DNA of 64,000 nt, from assembly GCA_964244885.1 (NCBI GenBank), contig CAXTKD010000001.1:310001-374000 (forward strand). The letters are read 5' to 3'. A program made the translations under genes and the position numbers. Positions within the stretch are counted from its first letter, which is position 1, and each line of letters begins with the position of its first letter. Under the pieces are notes generated by a model that worked only from the letters and a program-made list of their open reading frames with translations, was not told the DNA's origin and made no database searches. Below are positions 9,233 through 16,942 of this stretch, in pieces. This DNA is from CAXTKD01 sp964244885. GTDB taxonomy: Bacteria > Pseudomonadota > Alphaproteobacteria > Sphingomonadales > Sphingomonadaceae.

Positions 9233-9287
9233 CCATCCTCCAACGCCGATGACGGAAAAGGGAGATGACTAATCGAGATCAACTTCG

Positions 9288-9313
9288 GGAACCGCGCCGC
9301 CGCTCTGTCGATT
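9288..9313 (+). promoter_or_regulatory. Possible EcfG-type stress promoter (imperfect)
   Basis: GGAAC (9288-9292), 16 bases, then CGATT (9309-9313). The alphaproteobacterial general-stress sigma factor EcfG reads GGAAC-N16/17-CGTT, so the -35 is exact and the -10 differs at one base. The start codon of the small basic protein follows at 9344. Confidence 0.35.
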
Positions 9314-9343
9314 TTCGTCGCATCTTCAATCGAGGAGGAGGCA

Positions 9344-9592
9344 ATGCCCCAAGGCGACAAGTCCAGCTACACCGCCAAGCAGAAGCGCGAGGCGCGGCAC
9401 ATCGAGCAAGGCTACGAGAAGCGCGGCGTTTCCAAGAAGGAAGCCGAGAGCCGCGCCTGGGCGACGGTCAACAAGCAGGATGGCGGCGGCAAGGCGTCGG
9501 CCTCGGGCCGCGGCCAGAGTAAGGCGCGGACCTCCGCCGAACGGTCGGCCTCGGCCAAGAAGGGCTGGGAGACGCGGCGGAAGAAGGGTTAG
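9344..9592 (+). CDS. Small basic conserved protein (82 aa)
   Basis: An 82-aa, Lys/Arg/Ser-rich, strongly basic protein with no signal peptide or membrane segment. The pattern KREARHIEQGYEKRGVS followed by SRAWATVN and a Lys/Arg C-terminus recalls short proteins often annotated as plasmid-stabilisation or stress-related, but I cannot assign a function. The start is secure: ATG at 9344 follows an AGGAGG-type ribosome site at 9333-9340. A possible EcfG-type promoter lies 31 bp upstream of the start, suggesting stress induction. Confidence 0.75.
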   Translation: MPQGDKSSYTAKQKREARHIEQGYEKRGVSKKEAESRAWATVNKQDGGGKASASGRGQSKARTSAERSASAKKGWETRRKKG

Positions 9593-9601
9593 GGTCAGAC
9601 C

Positions 9602-10603
9602 CTAGTTCAGCCCGAACGCCCCCGCCGCCAGCTCGTAGCTGCGCCGCCGCGCCTGGTGGTCGTGCAGGATGTTGACCAGCAGCACCTCGCCCGCGCCGTA
9701 GCTTTCGGCGACCGCCTCGATCTCGCCGCGCACCGTGGCGGGCGTCGCGAGGACGAGGCGGCGGGCGCGCTGCGGCACCTCGGGGTTCGCCGCGAGCCAG
9801 GCCAGCGCGTCCCCGGGCGTCGGCACTGCGATCGACTCGCCGCGCAGCAGGTGCACCATCATCATGCGGCTGCTCGCCGACAGGCGCTCGGCCTCCTCTA
9901 TGGTGTCGGCGACGATCGTCCAGACCGCGACGGCAGTCTCAGGGCGGGCGCGCTTGCCGGACGGCTGGAACGCATCCTGATAGCGACGAGCGATGCCGGC
10001 GCCGTTGGCGTTGATGAAATCGGCGAAACAGTAGGGCAGGCCCGCCTCGGCCGCCCAGGCCGCGCTGTCGGGCGAGGAGCCGAGCATCCAGAGGTCGGGC
10101 TTCTCGGGGATGCCGGGCAGGGTCTTGCCGAGTGCTGCGAACGGGTGGTCGACGGGCATCTCATCGTCGAGATAGGCGGCGAGTTCGGCGAGCGCCTGCG
10201 GGAAGTCGTTGGGCGATTGCTGGCGGCGGTCGCGTTGCAGCGCATAGGCGGTGCGCTGGTCGCTGCCTGGGGCGCGGCCGAGGCCCAGGTCGATGCGGTC
10301 GGGGAACAGCCCGGCGAGCATCGAGAACAGCTCGGCGACCTTCAGCGGGCTGTAGTGCGGCAGCATGATGCCGCCGCTGCCGACGCGGATGCGCGCCGTC
10401 GCCTCGGCGATCAGCGCGATCAGCAGCTCGGGCGCCGCGCCCGCCAGCGAGCGCGCGGCGTGATGCTCGGCGAGCCAGTAGCGGTGGTAGCCGAGATCGT
10501 CGCAGAGCTTCGCGAGGTCGATCGAGTTGCGCAGCGCGACCGCGCCGGGGCTTCCGGCGGGAATGGGCGACTGGTCGAGGACGGAGATCTTGAGGGGTGT
10601 CAT
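9602..10603 (-). CDS. LLM-class flavin-dependent oxidoreductase
   Basis: A 333-aa luciferase-like monooxygenase. The family marks are the N-terminal SVLDQSPIPAG, the YHRYWLAEHH segment, VGSGGIMLPHYSPLKVAE, and FPDRIDLGLGRAPGSD. These enzymes use reduced flavin on varied organic substrates; the substrate here is unknown. The start is ATG complementing 10601-10603, because upstream codons run into repeat DNA. It ends 9 bp from the convergent small basic gene. Confidence 0.87.
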   Translation of the reverse strand: MTPLKISVLDQSPIPAGSPGAVALRNSIDLAKLCDDLGYHRYWLAEHHAARSLAGAAPELLIALIAEATARIRVGSGGIMLPHYSPLKVAELFSMLAGLFPDRIDLGLGRAPGSDQRTAYALQRDRRQQSPNDFPQALAELAAYLDDEMPVDHPFAALGKTLPGIPEKPDLWMLGSSPDSAAWAAEAGLPYCFADFINANGAGIARRYQDAFQPSGKRARPETAVAVWTIVADTIEEAERLSASSRMMMVHLLRGESIAVPTPGDALAWLAANPEVPQRARRLVLATPATVRGEIEAVAESYGAGEVLLVNILHDHQARRRSYELAAGAFGLN

Positions 10604-10630
10604 TGGGGCTAAATGGTGCCTCCCCCCTCG

Positions 10631-10732
10631 ATCGTCATCCCCGCGGAGGCGGGGATCCACCCGTAAAAATACATGCCAGCTACCGCTGGCGCTCTTGACT
10701 GGGTGGGTTCCCGCCTTCGCGGGAATGACGAT
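10631..10732. repeat. Family C palindromic repeat, copy C1
   Basis: Inverted arms gtcatccccgcggaggcggg (from 10633) and cccgccttcgcgggaatgac (to 10730) around a 40-bp centre, with outer atc/gat ends. It forms the intergenic space after the DUF1289 gene and also encodes that protein's last 17 residues. Other copies are at 29721, 36289 and 54920. Confidence 0.9.
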
Positions 10733-10874
10733 TTTGGATGGATTGGAGGATCGCCGCCTTCTCCGCATCGCTCGCGTCCGGCCATGCGGCGATCTCGCCC
10801 AGCGTGCGGTGGCAGCCGAGGCAGACGCCGCGCGCGTCGATCGCGCAGACCTTGTTGCAAGGGGAGTCGATCAC
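10680..10874 (-). CDS. DUF1289 small protein with a repeat-derived C-terminal tail
   Basis: A 64-aa protein with the DUF1289 core SPCNKVCAIDARGVCLGC followed by HRTLGEIAAW, four cysteines that probably bind metal. Function is unknown. The GTG start (complement of 10872-10874) overlaps the EamA stop by 4 bp. The normal domain ends near AAILQSI; the last 17 residues (NRHSREGGNPPSQERQR) are encoded by repeat C1, so the repeat has removed the original stop or lies just past it. Confidence 0.78.
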   Translation of the reverse strand: MIDSPCNKVCAIDARGVCLGCHRTLGEIAAWPDASDAEKAAILQSIQNRHSREGGNPPSQERQR

Positions 10875-11758
10875 GGCCGGCTCGACAGCAGGATTCCGGC
10901 GGCGATCAGCGCCACGCCGGCGAGGTGGAAGCCGTGGAGCCGCTCGCCGAGGAACACCATCGACATCGCCGCGCCGAACGCCGGCATGACGTTCATGTAG
11001 GCGCCCGCCCGCGCCGCGCCGATCAGCTCGACGCCGCGATTGTAGAAGATGTAGCCAAGGAAGGACGGGATCAGCGCGACATAGGCGATGGCGAGGGCGG
11101 AAGGGATGCCCGGCGCGATCCGCGCGCCGGTCCACAGCTCGACCGCGTAAGCGGGCAGGATAAACAGCGTGCCGAGCGTGAAGGTCGCGGCGGCGAAGCT
11201 CAGCGGGTGGATCTTCGGCGCTCCGGGGAGGAGCACCGAGTAGATCGCGTAAAGCAATGTCGCGAGGAGGATCAGCGCGTCGCCGGGGTTGAGGGCGAGC
11301 GCCATCAGCACACTCCAGTCCCCCCGCGCGACGATGGCCAGGATGCCGATCACCGAAAGGACGATGCCGAAGATGCGGAGCGCCCCGGCGCGCTCGCCGA
11401 ACATCAGGAAGGCGGCGAGCAGCACCAGCGCGGGCTGCGCCGATTGCATCAGCAGACTGTTGATCGCGGTGGTGTAGGTCAGGCCGATGTAGAGCAGCAC
11501 GACGAACGCCGCGATGCCGATCAGCGCCAGGCGGGCGAGCGGCCGGAGGTTGGCGCGGATCGCCGCCATGTCCTCGCGCAGCGTCGGCGCCAGCGCGACG
11601 GCGAGCGCCGCCGCGATGCACCAGCGCCAGAAGGCGAGCGCCACCGGCGGCACCGTGCCGCCCGCCGCGCGGCCGACCACCGAATTGCCCGCCCAAGCGA
11701 GCGCCGTGGCGGTCAGCAGCACGTAGGGCGCGTTCCACAGGCGGTGAGCGAGGGTCAT
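10871..11758 (-). CDS. EamA/DMT-family membrane transporter
   Basis: A 295-aa inner-membrane protein with about ten hydrophobic segments and the two EamA repeats, typical of drug/metabolite exporters. Characteristic pieces are ALAWAGNSVVGRAAGG near the start, PALVLLAAFLMFGE at the end of repeat one and MVFLGERLHGFHLAG in repeat two. The start is ATG complementing 11756-11758; a longer reading would add a polar stretch reaching into repeat D1. It is coupled to the DUF1289 gene by a 4-bp overlap. Substrate unknown. Confidence 0.85.
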   Translation of the reverse strand: MTLAHRLWNAPYVLLTATALAWAGNSVVGRAAGGTVPPVALAFWRWCIAAALAVALAPTLREDMAAIRANLRPLARLALIGIAAFVVLLYIGLTYTTAINSLLMQSAQPALVLLAAFLMFGERAGALRIFGIVLSVIGILAIVARGDWSVLMALALNPGDALILLATLLYAIYSVLLPGAPKIHPLSFAAATFTLGTLFILPAYAVELWTGARIAPGIPSALAIAYVALIPSFLGYIFYNRGVELIGAARAGAYMNVMPAFGAAMSMVFLGERLHGFHLAGVALIAAGILLSSRP

Positions 11759-11819
11759 ATGCTCCGCATAGCGACCCACGTTATTGGCAGCTAGAAGTCC
11801 CTCGTCTTTCCTCCCACGT

Positions 11820-11898
11820 CCGTTCGCGGTGAGCCTGTCGAACCGCGTAGCACCCACGGCGGTGCAGCATCGTCCTTCGACAGGCTCAGGACGAACGG
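11820..11898. repeat. Family D palindromic repeat, copy D1
   Basis: Arms ccgttcgcggtgagcctgtc (from 11820) and gacaggctcaggacgaacgg (to 11898) around a 23-bp centre. It fills the space between the divergent EamA and thioesterase genes. Copies D2 (42424) and D3 (51911) show that the two arm types, cgtcctgagc and cggtgagc, are mixed between copies. Confidence 0.87.
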
Positions 11899-11907
11899 AG
11901 GCTGAGT

Positions 11908-12387
11908 TTGGCAGGCGACGACATTCCCGAAGGCTGGGGCAAGCTGCCCTTCGACACCGGCTTCATCGGGGTCAACGGCCCGCTGTTCGTGCGCCATGAC
12001 GGCGAGACGCTCCGCCTCGGCTTCCATGTCGAGGAGCGGCATTGCAACCCGATGGGCATGTGCCACGGCGGCTGGCTGGCGAGCTTCGCCGACATGCAGC
12101 TGCCGTTCGGGGCGCGCGCCCAGGCGGGCCTCGTGATGCGCTTCCTGCCGACGATCAGCCTGTCGATCGACTATCTCGCGCCGGCGAAGCTCGGCGCCTG
12201 GGTGGAGGGGCGGACCGAGGTGCTGAAGCGCACCCAGCGGCTGGTGTTCGCGCAGATGACCGCGACCGCCGATGGCGAGATCTGCATCCGCGCCAACGGC
12301 ACCTTCAAGATCGGCCCCGAGGTGCAGTTCGACGGCGGCGCGCTCACCGCCTTGCTCAGTCGTACCTCAGCGCCTCGATCGGATTGA
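11908..12387 (+). CDS. PaaI-family hotdog thioesterase
   Basis: A 159-aa single hotdog domain with the acyl-CoA thioesterase motif CNPMGMCHGGWLASFAD, then ISLSIDYLAPAKLGAWVEG. Such enzymes hydrolyse acyl- or aryl-acyl-CoA thioesters. The start is TTG at 11908, ten bases after repeat D1. The 3' end overlaps the convergent efflux permease by 32 bp (12356-12387). A second, more diverged hotdog protein is at 30600. Confidence 0.83.
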   Translation: MAGDDIPEGWGKLPFDTGFIGVNGPLFVRHDGETLRLGFHVEERHCNPMGMCHGGWLASFADMQLPFGARAQAGLVMRFLPTISLSIDYLAPAKLGAWVEGRTEVLKRTQRLVFAQMTATADGEICIRANGTFKIGPEVQFDGGALTALLSRTSAPRSD

Positions 12388-13582
12388 GCGCGGAGGCCCG
12401 GCGGGCGGGGTAGTAGCCGAACACGAGGCCGACGAGCGCCGCGAAGAACAGGCTGCCGAGGATGACGTGCGGCTGGAGCAGCACCGTCCAGCCGGCGAAC
12501 TTCGCGATGGCGAGGCAGAGCGGCAGCGCCACCGCGACCCCGATCAGCCCGCCGAGCACCGAGAGCATCGACGCCTCGGTGAGGAACTGCATCATGATGT
12601 CCTGCGGCCGCGCGCCGACCGCCATCCGCAGCCCGATCTCGCGCGTCCGCTCGGTGACCGACACGAGCATGATGTTCATGATGCCGATGCCGCCGACGAC
12701 CAGCGCGACGCTGGCGATCGCCGACAGGAGCATCGTCATCACGTTGGTGGTCTGCGTCCGCACCGCCATCAGCTCGGAGAGGTTCCTGAGGTTGTAGGTC
12801 GCGGGCTCGTCCGGCCCGAGCCGCTGGCGCTCGTGCATCAGCGCGTCGACGTCGGACTGGACCTGCGGCAGCGCGCCCGAGGACGCGGCCTTGATGACGA
12901 TCTGGTTGACCTCGCCCGGTGCGCGGGTGCCACCGCCGAGCAGCCGCGACTGCGCGGTCTTCAAGGGCACGATCATCACGTCGTCCTGGTCCTGCCCGCC
13001 CGCGCTCTGGCCCTTGGCGGCGAGGAGGCCGACGACCTTCACCGGCACGCGGTTGGCGCGGACGGTCTGGCCGATCGCCGACTGGCCGGGGAACAGCTGC
13101 TTCGCCACCGTGTCGCCGATCAGCGCGACCTTTCCGGCGCCGCTCTCTTCGCTCGGGTTGAAGCCCCGGCCGTCCGCGATCTTCCAGTCGCGCGCGACGA
13201 GGATCGCGCTGGTCGAGCCTTGAACCTGGGTCGACCAGTTGACGCCGCCGGCGATCAGCTGGGCGTTGCCCTGGCGGATCGGCGCCGCGACGACCACGCC
13301 GTTGACCTTGGCGATGGCGAGCGCGTCGCGGTCGGTGAGCGGCGTACCGCCGCCCGCGGTGCGCGCGCCGCCGCTGCGGCCGAAGCCGGTCGACAGGATC
13401 AGCACGTTGGTGCCGAGCGAGCGCACCTGCGCGTCGATCTCCTGCCGCGCGCCCGCGCCGATCGACACCATGGTGATCACCGACAGCACGCCGATGATGA
13501 CACCCAGCATGGTGAGCACCGAGCGCAGCTTGTGCGCGCGGAGCGAGGACAGCGCGAGCTGAAGGGCGGCGGTGGTTTTCAT
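12356..13582 (-). CDS. MacB-type ABC transporter permease
   Basis: A 408-aa membrane protein: an N-terminal helix (LTMLGVIIGVLSVITMVSIG), a large periplasmic MacB_PCD domain, and three C-terminal FtsX-type helices, ending in ALNPIEALRYD. Unlike E. coli MacB the ATPase is a separate gene. With the two genes upstream on the same strand it should form a mechanotransmission-type tripartite efflux pump. Between it and the ATPase gene lies 151 bp containing repeat B1. ATG complement is at 13580-13582. Confidence 0.9.
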   Translation of the reverse strand: MKTTAALQLALSSLRAHKLRSVLTMLGVIIGVLSVITMVSIGAGARQEIDAQVRSLGTNVLILSTGFGRSGGARTAGGGTPLTDRDALAIAKVNGVVVAAPIRQGNAQLIAGGVNWSTQVQGSTSAILVARDWKIADGRGFNPSEESGAGKVALIGDTVAKQLFPGQSAIGQTVRANRVPVKVVGLLAAKGQSAGGQDQDDVMIVPLKTAQSRLLGGGTRAPGEVNQIVIKAASSGALPQVQSDVDALMHERQRLGPDEPATYNLRNLSELMAVRTQTTNVMTMLLSAIASVALVVGGIGIMNIMLVSVTERTREIGLRMAVGARPQDIMMQFLTEASMLSVLGGLIGVAVALPLCLAIAKFAGWTVLLQPHVILGSLFFAALVGLVFGYYPARRASALNPIEALRYD

Positions 13583-13594
13583 CGGCGCGGTACC

Positions 13595-13726
13595 TTTCGC
13601 CGGGCGGTGTCACCCCACCCTGTCCCTCCCCATCGAAGGGGAGGGGACGCCCCTCTTGCAAGGCTCAGCCTAGTCCCTCCCCCTTCGATGGGGGAGGTTA
13701 GGTGGGGGTGACACCGCCGGGCGAAA
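13595..13726. repeat. Family B palindromic repeat, copy B1, inside an operon
   Basis: 132 bp with perfect 22-bp ends (tttcgcccggcggtgtcacc... and its complement) and inner copies of ccctccccatcgaagg/ccttcgatgggggagg. It separates the ATPase and permease genes of the MacAB-like operon. Confidence 0.93.
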
Positions 13727-13733
13727 CACACCG

Positions 13734-14447
13734 TCACGCCGCGTCCTCCAGGACCGGCACCCAGCGCTCGGCGTTGGCGAAATCCTCGACGAGCTTGCCG
13801 TCGCGAAACCGCACGATGCGCGATGCGGCGTGCGCCACTTGGTCGTCGTGGGTGACGAGGACGATGGTCTGGCCGTCGCGGTTCAATTGCTGGAACAGCG
13901 CGATGATCGAGGCGCCGGTCTTGCTGTCGAGCGCCCCGGTCGGCTCGTCGGCGAGCAGGATGGCGGGCTCGTTGACCAGCGCGCGGGCGATGGCGACGCG
14001 CTGCTGCTGGCCGCCCGACATCTCGGTCGGCAGATGGTTGCCGCGATTGGCGAGGCCGACTCGCGCCAGCCGGTCGCGCGCCACCGCCGCGGTGTCGGCG
14101 GGCGCGTCGTGGCGGTAAAGCATCGGCATCGCGACATTGTCGACCGCGCTCATCCGCGCCAGCAGCTGGAACTGCTGGAAGACGAAGCCCAGCGATTTGC
14201 CGCGCAGCACCGCGAGGTCGGCGGGGGAAGCGTCGGCAAGCTCGGTGCCGTCGACCGTCAGGCTGCCCTCGGTCGGCACGTCGAGCGCGCCGATCAGGTT
14301 CATGAAGGTCGACTTGCCGGAGCCCGAAGGCCCCATGATCGCGACGAACTCGCCGTGATCGATGGTGAGCGACACGCCGTCCAGCGCCGCGACCTCCTCG
14401 CCGCCCATCCGGTAGACCTTGCGGACATCGCGCGCGGCGATGATCAT
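13734..14447 (-). CDS. MacB-type ABC transporter ATPase
   Basis: A 237-aa nucleotide-binding subunit of the LolD/MacB class. Walker A GPSGSGKST is at 39-47, the signature EMSGGQQQR at about 142-150, and Walker B ILLADEPTGALD at 163-174. Its ATG overlaps the stop of the upstream membrane-fusion gene by 4 bp (14444-14447). It powers the permease encoded downstream of repeat B1. Confidence 0.93.
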   Translation of the reverse strand: MIIAARDVRKVYRMGGEEVAALDGVSLTIDHGEFVAIMGPSGSGKSTFMNLIGALDVPTEGSLTVDGTELADASPADLAVLRGKSLGFVFQQFQLLARMSAVDNVAMPMLYRHDAPADTAAVARDRLARVGLANRGNHLPTEMSGGQQQRVAIARALVNEPAILLADEPTGALDSKTGASIIALFQQLNRDGQTIVLVTHDDQVAHAASRIVRFRDGKLVEDFANAERWVPVLEDAA

Positions 14448-15922
14448 TTGGCGTCCTCGTCGGGAATGATCTCGCCGGTGATCACCTTGTCGCCTTTCTT
14501 CAGGCCCGACACCGCCGCCGAATAGTCGTCGTCGCCCTTGCGGACGCGAATCTGCCGCTCCTCCGCATTGCCGTCGACGAGGACGTAGACCGTCGCCGCC
14601 GCCGCGCGGTTCGCACCGCCGCCGCCGCGCCCGCCGCCGCCGGCGGGCTGCATCGCCTCGTATTTGGCGCGCTGCTCGGGTGTCAGGAGCGCCGCGATCT
14701 TGGTGCGCATCGCCTCGCGCGCCGCGCGGCGCGCATTGCGGTCGCCGCCGCCCCCACCGCCGCCGCCGCCCATCTGGGCGAACGACTGCTGCATGATCGT
14801 GGTGATCGCCTTCTTCTGGTCGGCACTCAGGTCGAGCTCGCCGTCGAGCCGGTCGACCATCGCGCTTGGGTCGGGCCGTCCGCCGCCCGGGCCGAAGCCG
14901 CGCGGCGGGCCGGAGGCGCCGGCGAGCGGGCTGCCGCCCTGCGCATCCGCCGATGTGTCGGCCTTCTTCGCCGACGCGGGACGGAAGCGCGTCGCCGCGA
15001 CTGGCACCTTGAGTACATTCTTGACTTCGCCGAGGATGATGTTGGCGTTGGCCGTCATGCCCGGCAGCAGCTTGCCGTCGGGGTTCGGCGCCTCGATCAC
15101 CACGGTGTAGGTGACGACGTTAGAGGTCTCGACGCCGTTCAGCCGGATCTCGGTAACGGTGCCCTGGAAGTTGCGGTCGGGATAGGCGTCGACCGTGAAC
15201 TCGACGCGCTGGCCCTTCTCGACACGGCCGATGTCGGCCTCGTCGACCGCCGCCTCGACCTGCATGCGCGACAGATCCTCGGCGATGACGAACAGCTTGG
15301 GCGCCTGGAGCGACGCCGCGACGGTCTGGCCGAGGTTGACCGCGCGGTCGATGACCGTGCCGTTGACCGGCGCCCGGATGATGCTGCGCGACACGTCGAG
15401 GCCGTTCTGCGCGACCTGGCTCTGCGCGACCGTCAGCTGGCCGCGCGCCGACGCGAGGTTGGAGCGCGCAGCCGCCAGCGCCGCTTCGGCGGTCTGCACG
15501 GTGCGCTTGGTGATGAAGCCGTTGGGAAGCAGCCGCTTCTTGGTGTCGTAGTCGCGCTGCGCCTCGGTCAGCGCGGCGCTCGCCGATCGGATCTGCGCCT
15601 GCGCCTGAACCGCCTGCGCGGACGACTGCTCGACCCTCGCCTGGAAGGTGCCGGGGTCGATGCGGGCGAGGATCTGGCCCTTCTTCACCGGCGTGTTGTA
15701 GTCGGCATAGAGCGCGACGAGCTGACCCGAGACCTGGCTGCCGACCTCGACCGTGTTGACCGCCTGGATCTTGCCCGAGGCCGAGATCGAGGTCGTGATG
15801 TCGCCGCGCTCGATCGTGGCGGTGTTGTATTCGACCGCCTTGTCGCGATGAGTCACGAACCAGCCGGCCAGCGCCACGAGGAGGACGGCGCCGACGATCA
15901 GCAGCCAGCGGTTCTTGGACAA
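14444..15922 (-). CDS. MacA-type membrane fusion protein with an embedded LTxxQ segment
   Basis: A 492-aa periplasmic adaptor of the HlyD/MacA family. It has an N-terminal membrane anchor (LLIVGAVLLVALAGWFV), a biotinyl-lipoyl part (SGKIQAVNTVEVGSQVSGQL), a coiled-coil hairpin (about 95-180) and a beta-barrel region. Between the barrel and the last strand are about 110 extra residues (320-440): Gly-rich linkers around LDLSADQKKAI (363-373) and LLTPEQRAKYEAM (412-424). These resemble the LTxxQ signatures of the periplasmic chaperones CpxP/Spy. First gene of the efflux operon. No outer-membrane channel is encoded nearby. Confidence 0.88.
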   Translation of the reverse strand: MSKNRWLLIVGAVLLVALAGWFVTHRDKAVEYNTATIERGDITTSISASGKIQAVNTVEVGSQVSGQLVALYADYNTPVKKGQILARIDPGTFQARVEQSSAQAVQAQAQIRSASAALTEAQRDYDTKKRLLPNGFITKRTVQTAEAALAAARSNLASARGQLTVAQSQVAQNGLDVSRSIIRAPVNGTVIDRAVNLGQTVAASLQAPKLFVIAEDLSRMQVEAAVDEADIGRVEKGQRVEFTVDAYPDRNFQGTVTEIRLNGVETSNVVTYTVVIEAPNPDGKLLPGMTANANIILGEVKNVLKVPVAATRFRPASAKKADTSADAQGGSPLAGASGPPRGFGPGGGRPDPSAMVDRLDGELDLSADQKKAITTIMQQSFAQMGGGGGGGGGDRNARRAAREAMRTKIAALLTPEQRAKYEAMQPAGGGGRGGGGANRAAAATVYVLVDGNAEERQIRVRKGDDDYSAAVSGLKKGDKVITGEIIPDEDAK

Positions 15923-16011
15923 TTCACGCTCCCTCGTTCGCGGACACGGCCCTAGCCGTCCGACACGAGGTTACGCAACGCGCGAGATCATTCCCCCGCT
16001 CCAAATGCAAA

Positions 16012-16037
16012 GGGCCGGGGCGTCGCCGCCCCGGCCC
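16012..16037 (-). terminator. Rho-independent terminator of the PEP-CTERM gene
   Basis: An 11-bp perfect stem, gggccggggcg (16012-16022) and cgccccggccc (16027-16037), with a 4-base loop. Read on the minus strand it is followed by TTTGCATTT. It lies 20 bp after the stop of the PEP-CTERM gene. Confidence 0.75.
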
Positions 16038-16056
16038 TCGCGTGACGACCGGTAGA

Positions 16057-16806
16057 TCAGGCGCGACGGCGCCGCGAAAGCCCGAGGCCGAGCGCGCCAA
16101 GGCCGAACAGGCCGAGCATCGCGGGCTCGGGAACCTCGTCCGAGGTGCCGTTGAGCGTCGCCGACAAAGCGTCGATGCCGTAGCTCTCGTCGCCGACGTT
16201 CTGAAGGTTGGAGACGCCGAAGGTCAGCGTCAGGGTGCTTAGCGTGTGCGCGATGTTCTGGAATGCCGACTGCACGCCCATGTCGTAGGCGCTGTCGAAG
16301 AAGCAGGTATCGCCGCCCGAAGCGAAGAGATCCTGGCGGTAGGCGAGCGTGCCGCCGGCGGGCGCATTCTGGATGCCGTTGACGCGATCGCAGTTGAGAT
16401 AGTTGTAGTTCCACAGCGTCGTCTCGGTCGTGCCGTCACCGTCGAGGTCGATCGCCACCGAGAAGAAATCGGGCCCGACGCCGTCGTTGGCGGTGCCGTC
16501 CAGGGAGTCGATCGCGGCGAGCAGGAAGTCGAGGCTGAGGCTGGTGTGGCCGGCAAGGCCGCTCAGCGCGAAGGTCGTGCTCGCGGTGCCGTCGCCCATG
16601 CGGATGAAGTCCGCGCCGAACGCTTTGCCGTTGGTCGCGCCGGTGACGCCGGCATAGCCCTGTGTACCGTCGACGAAAACGGTGCCGCTGGTGGTTACGG
16701 TCGCCGGCAGCGCGCCGTTCTCGTACAGCGAAATCGTCTGCGTGCCCGCCTGGGCGGCGCTCGCGAAGGCGAGGCTGGCTGCGGCGGCGAAAAGGATACG
16801 GCTCAT
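16057..16806 (-). CDS. PEP-CTERM sorting-domain protein
   Basis: A 249-aa secreted protein. The signal peptide ends ASAAQA; the mature part is Gly/Thr/Asp-rich, with a DLDGDGTTET stretch that could bind calcium. The last 25 residues form the PEP-CTERM tail: VPEP (225-228), a hydrophobic helix and SRRRRA. That tail is the sorting signal recognised by an exosortase, as in exopolysaccharide-producing bacteria. No exosortase or polysaccharide locus lies in this window. The start is ATG complementing 16804-16806; a promoter-like TATAAT and a strong terminator frame it as a single-gene unit. Confidence 0.85.
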   Translation of the reverse strand: MSRILFAAAASLAFASAAQAGTQTISLYENGALPATVTTSGTVFVDGTQGYAGVTGATNGKAFGADFIRMGDGTASTTFALSGLAGHTSLSLDFLLAAIDSLDGTANDGVGPDFFSVAIDLDGDGTTETTLWNYNYLNCDRVNGIQNAPAGGTLAYRQDLFASGGDTCFFDSAYDMGVQSAFQNIAHTLSTLTLTFGVSNLQNVGDESYGIDALSATLNGTSDEVPEPAMLGLFGLGALGLGLSRRRRA

Positions 16807-16870
16807 TGGAATGCTCCCAGCGAATTGGGCTCGAGGAAGCAAGAGCTGCGCCAAAAGGCGGAATGCAGCG

Positions 16871-16901
16871 ATTATAAGGGCATAGTCGCAAGGCGCCGCA
16901 A
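16871..16901 (-). promoter_or_regulatory. Sigma-70-type promoter of the PEP-CTERM gene
   Basis: On the minus strand a perfect TATAAT (complement of 16871-16876) is preceded, 19 bases away, by TTGCGG (complement of 16896-16901). The spacing is a little long. It lies 65 bp before the PEP-CTERM start. Confidence 0.5.
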
Positions 16902-16942
16902 GCTGCTGTAAAGTTTTCCGACTCCTCGTATACGCGGGGAGG

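Noticed and set aside
9265..9522. An 85-codon plus-strand frame starting before the 82-aa basic protein
   Set aside because: It is out of frame with the better ORF at 9344, which has an AGGAGG-type ribosome site and a plausible basic composition.
10631..10732. Repeats considered as CRISPR units
   Set aside because: The copies are isolated single palindromes tens of kilobases apart, with no regular spacers and no cas genes.
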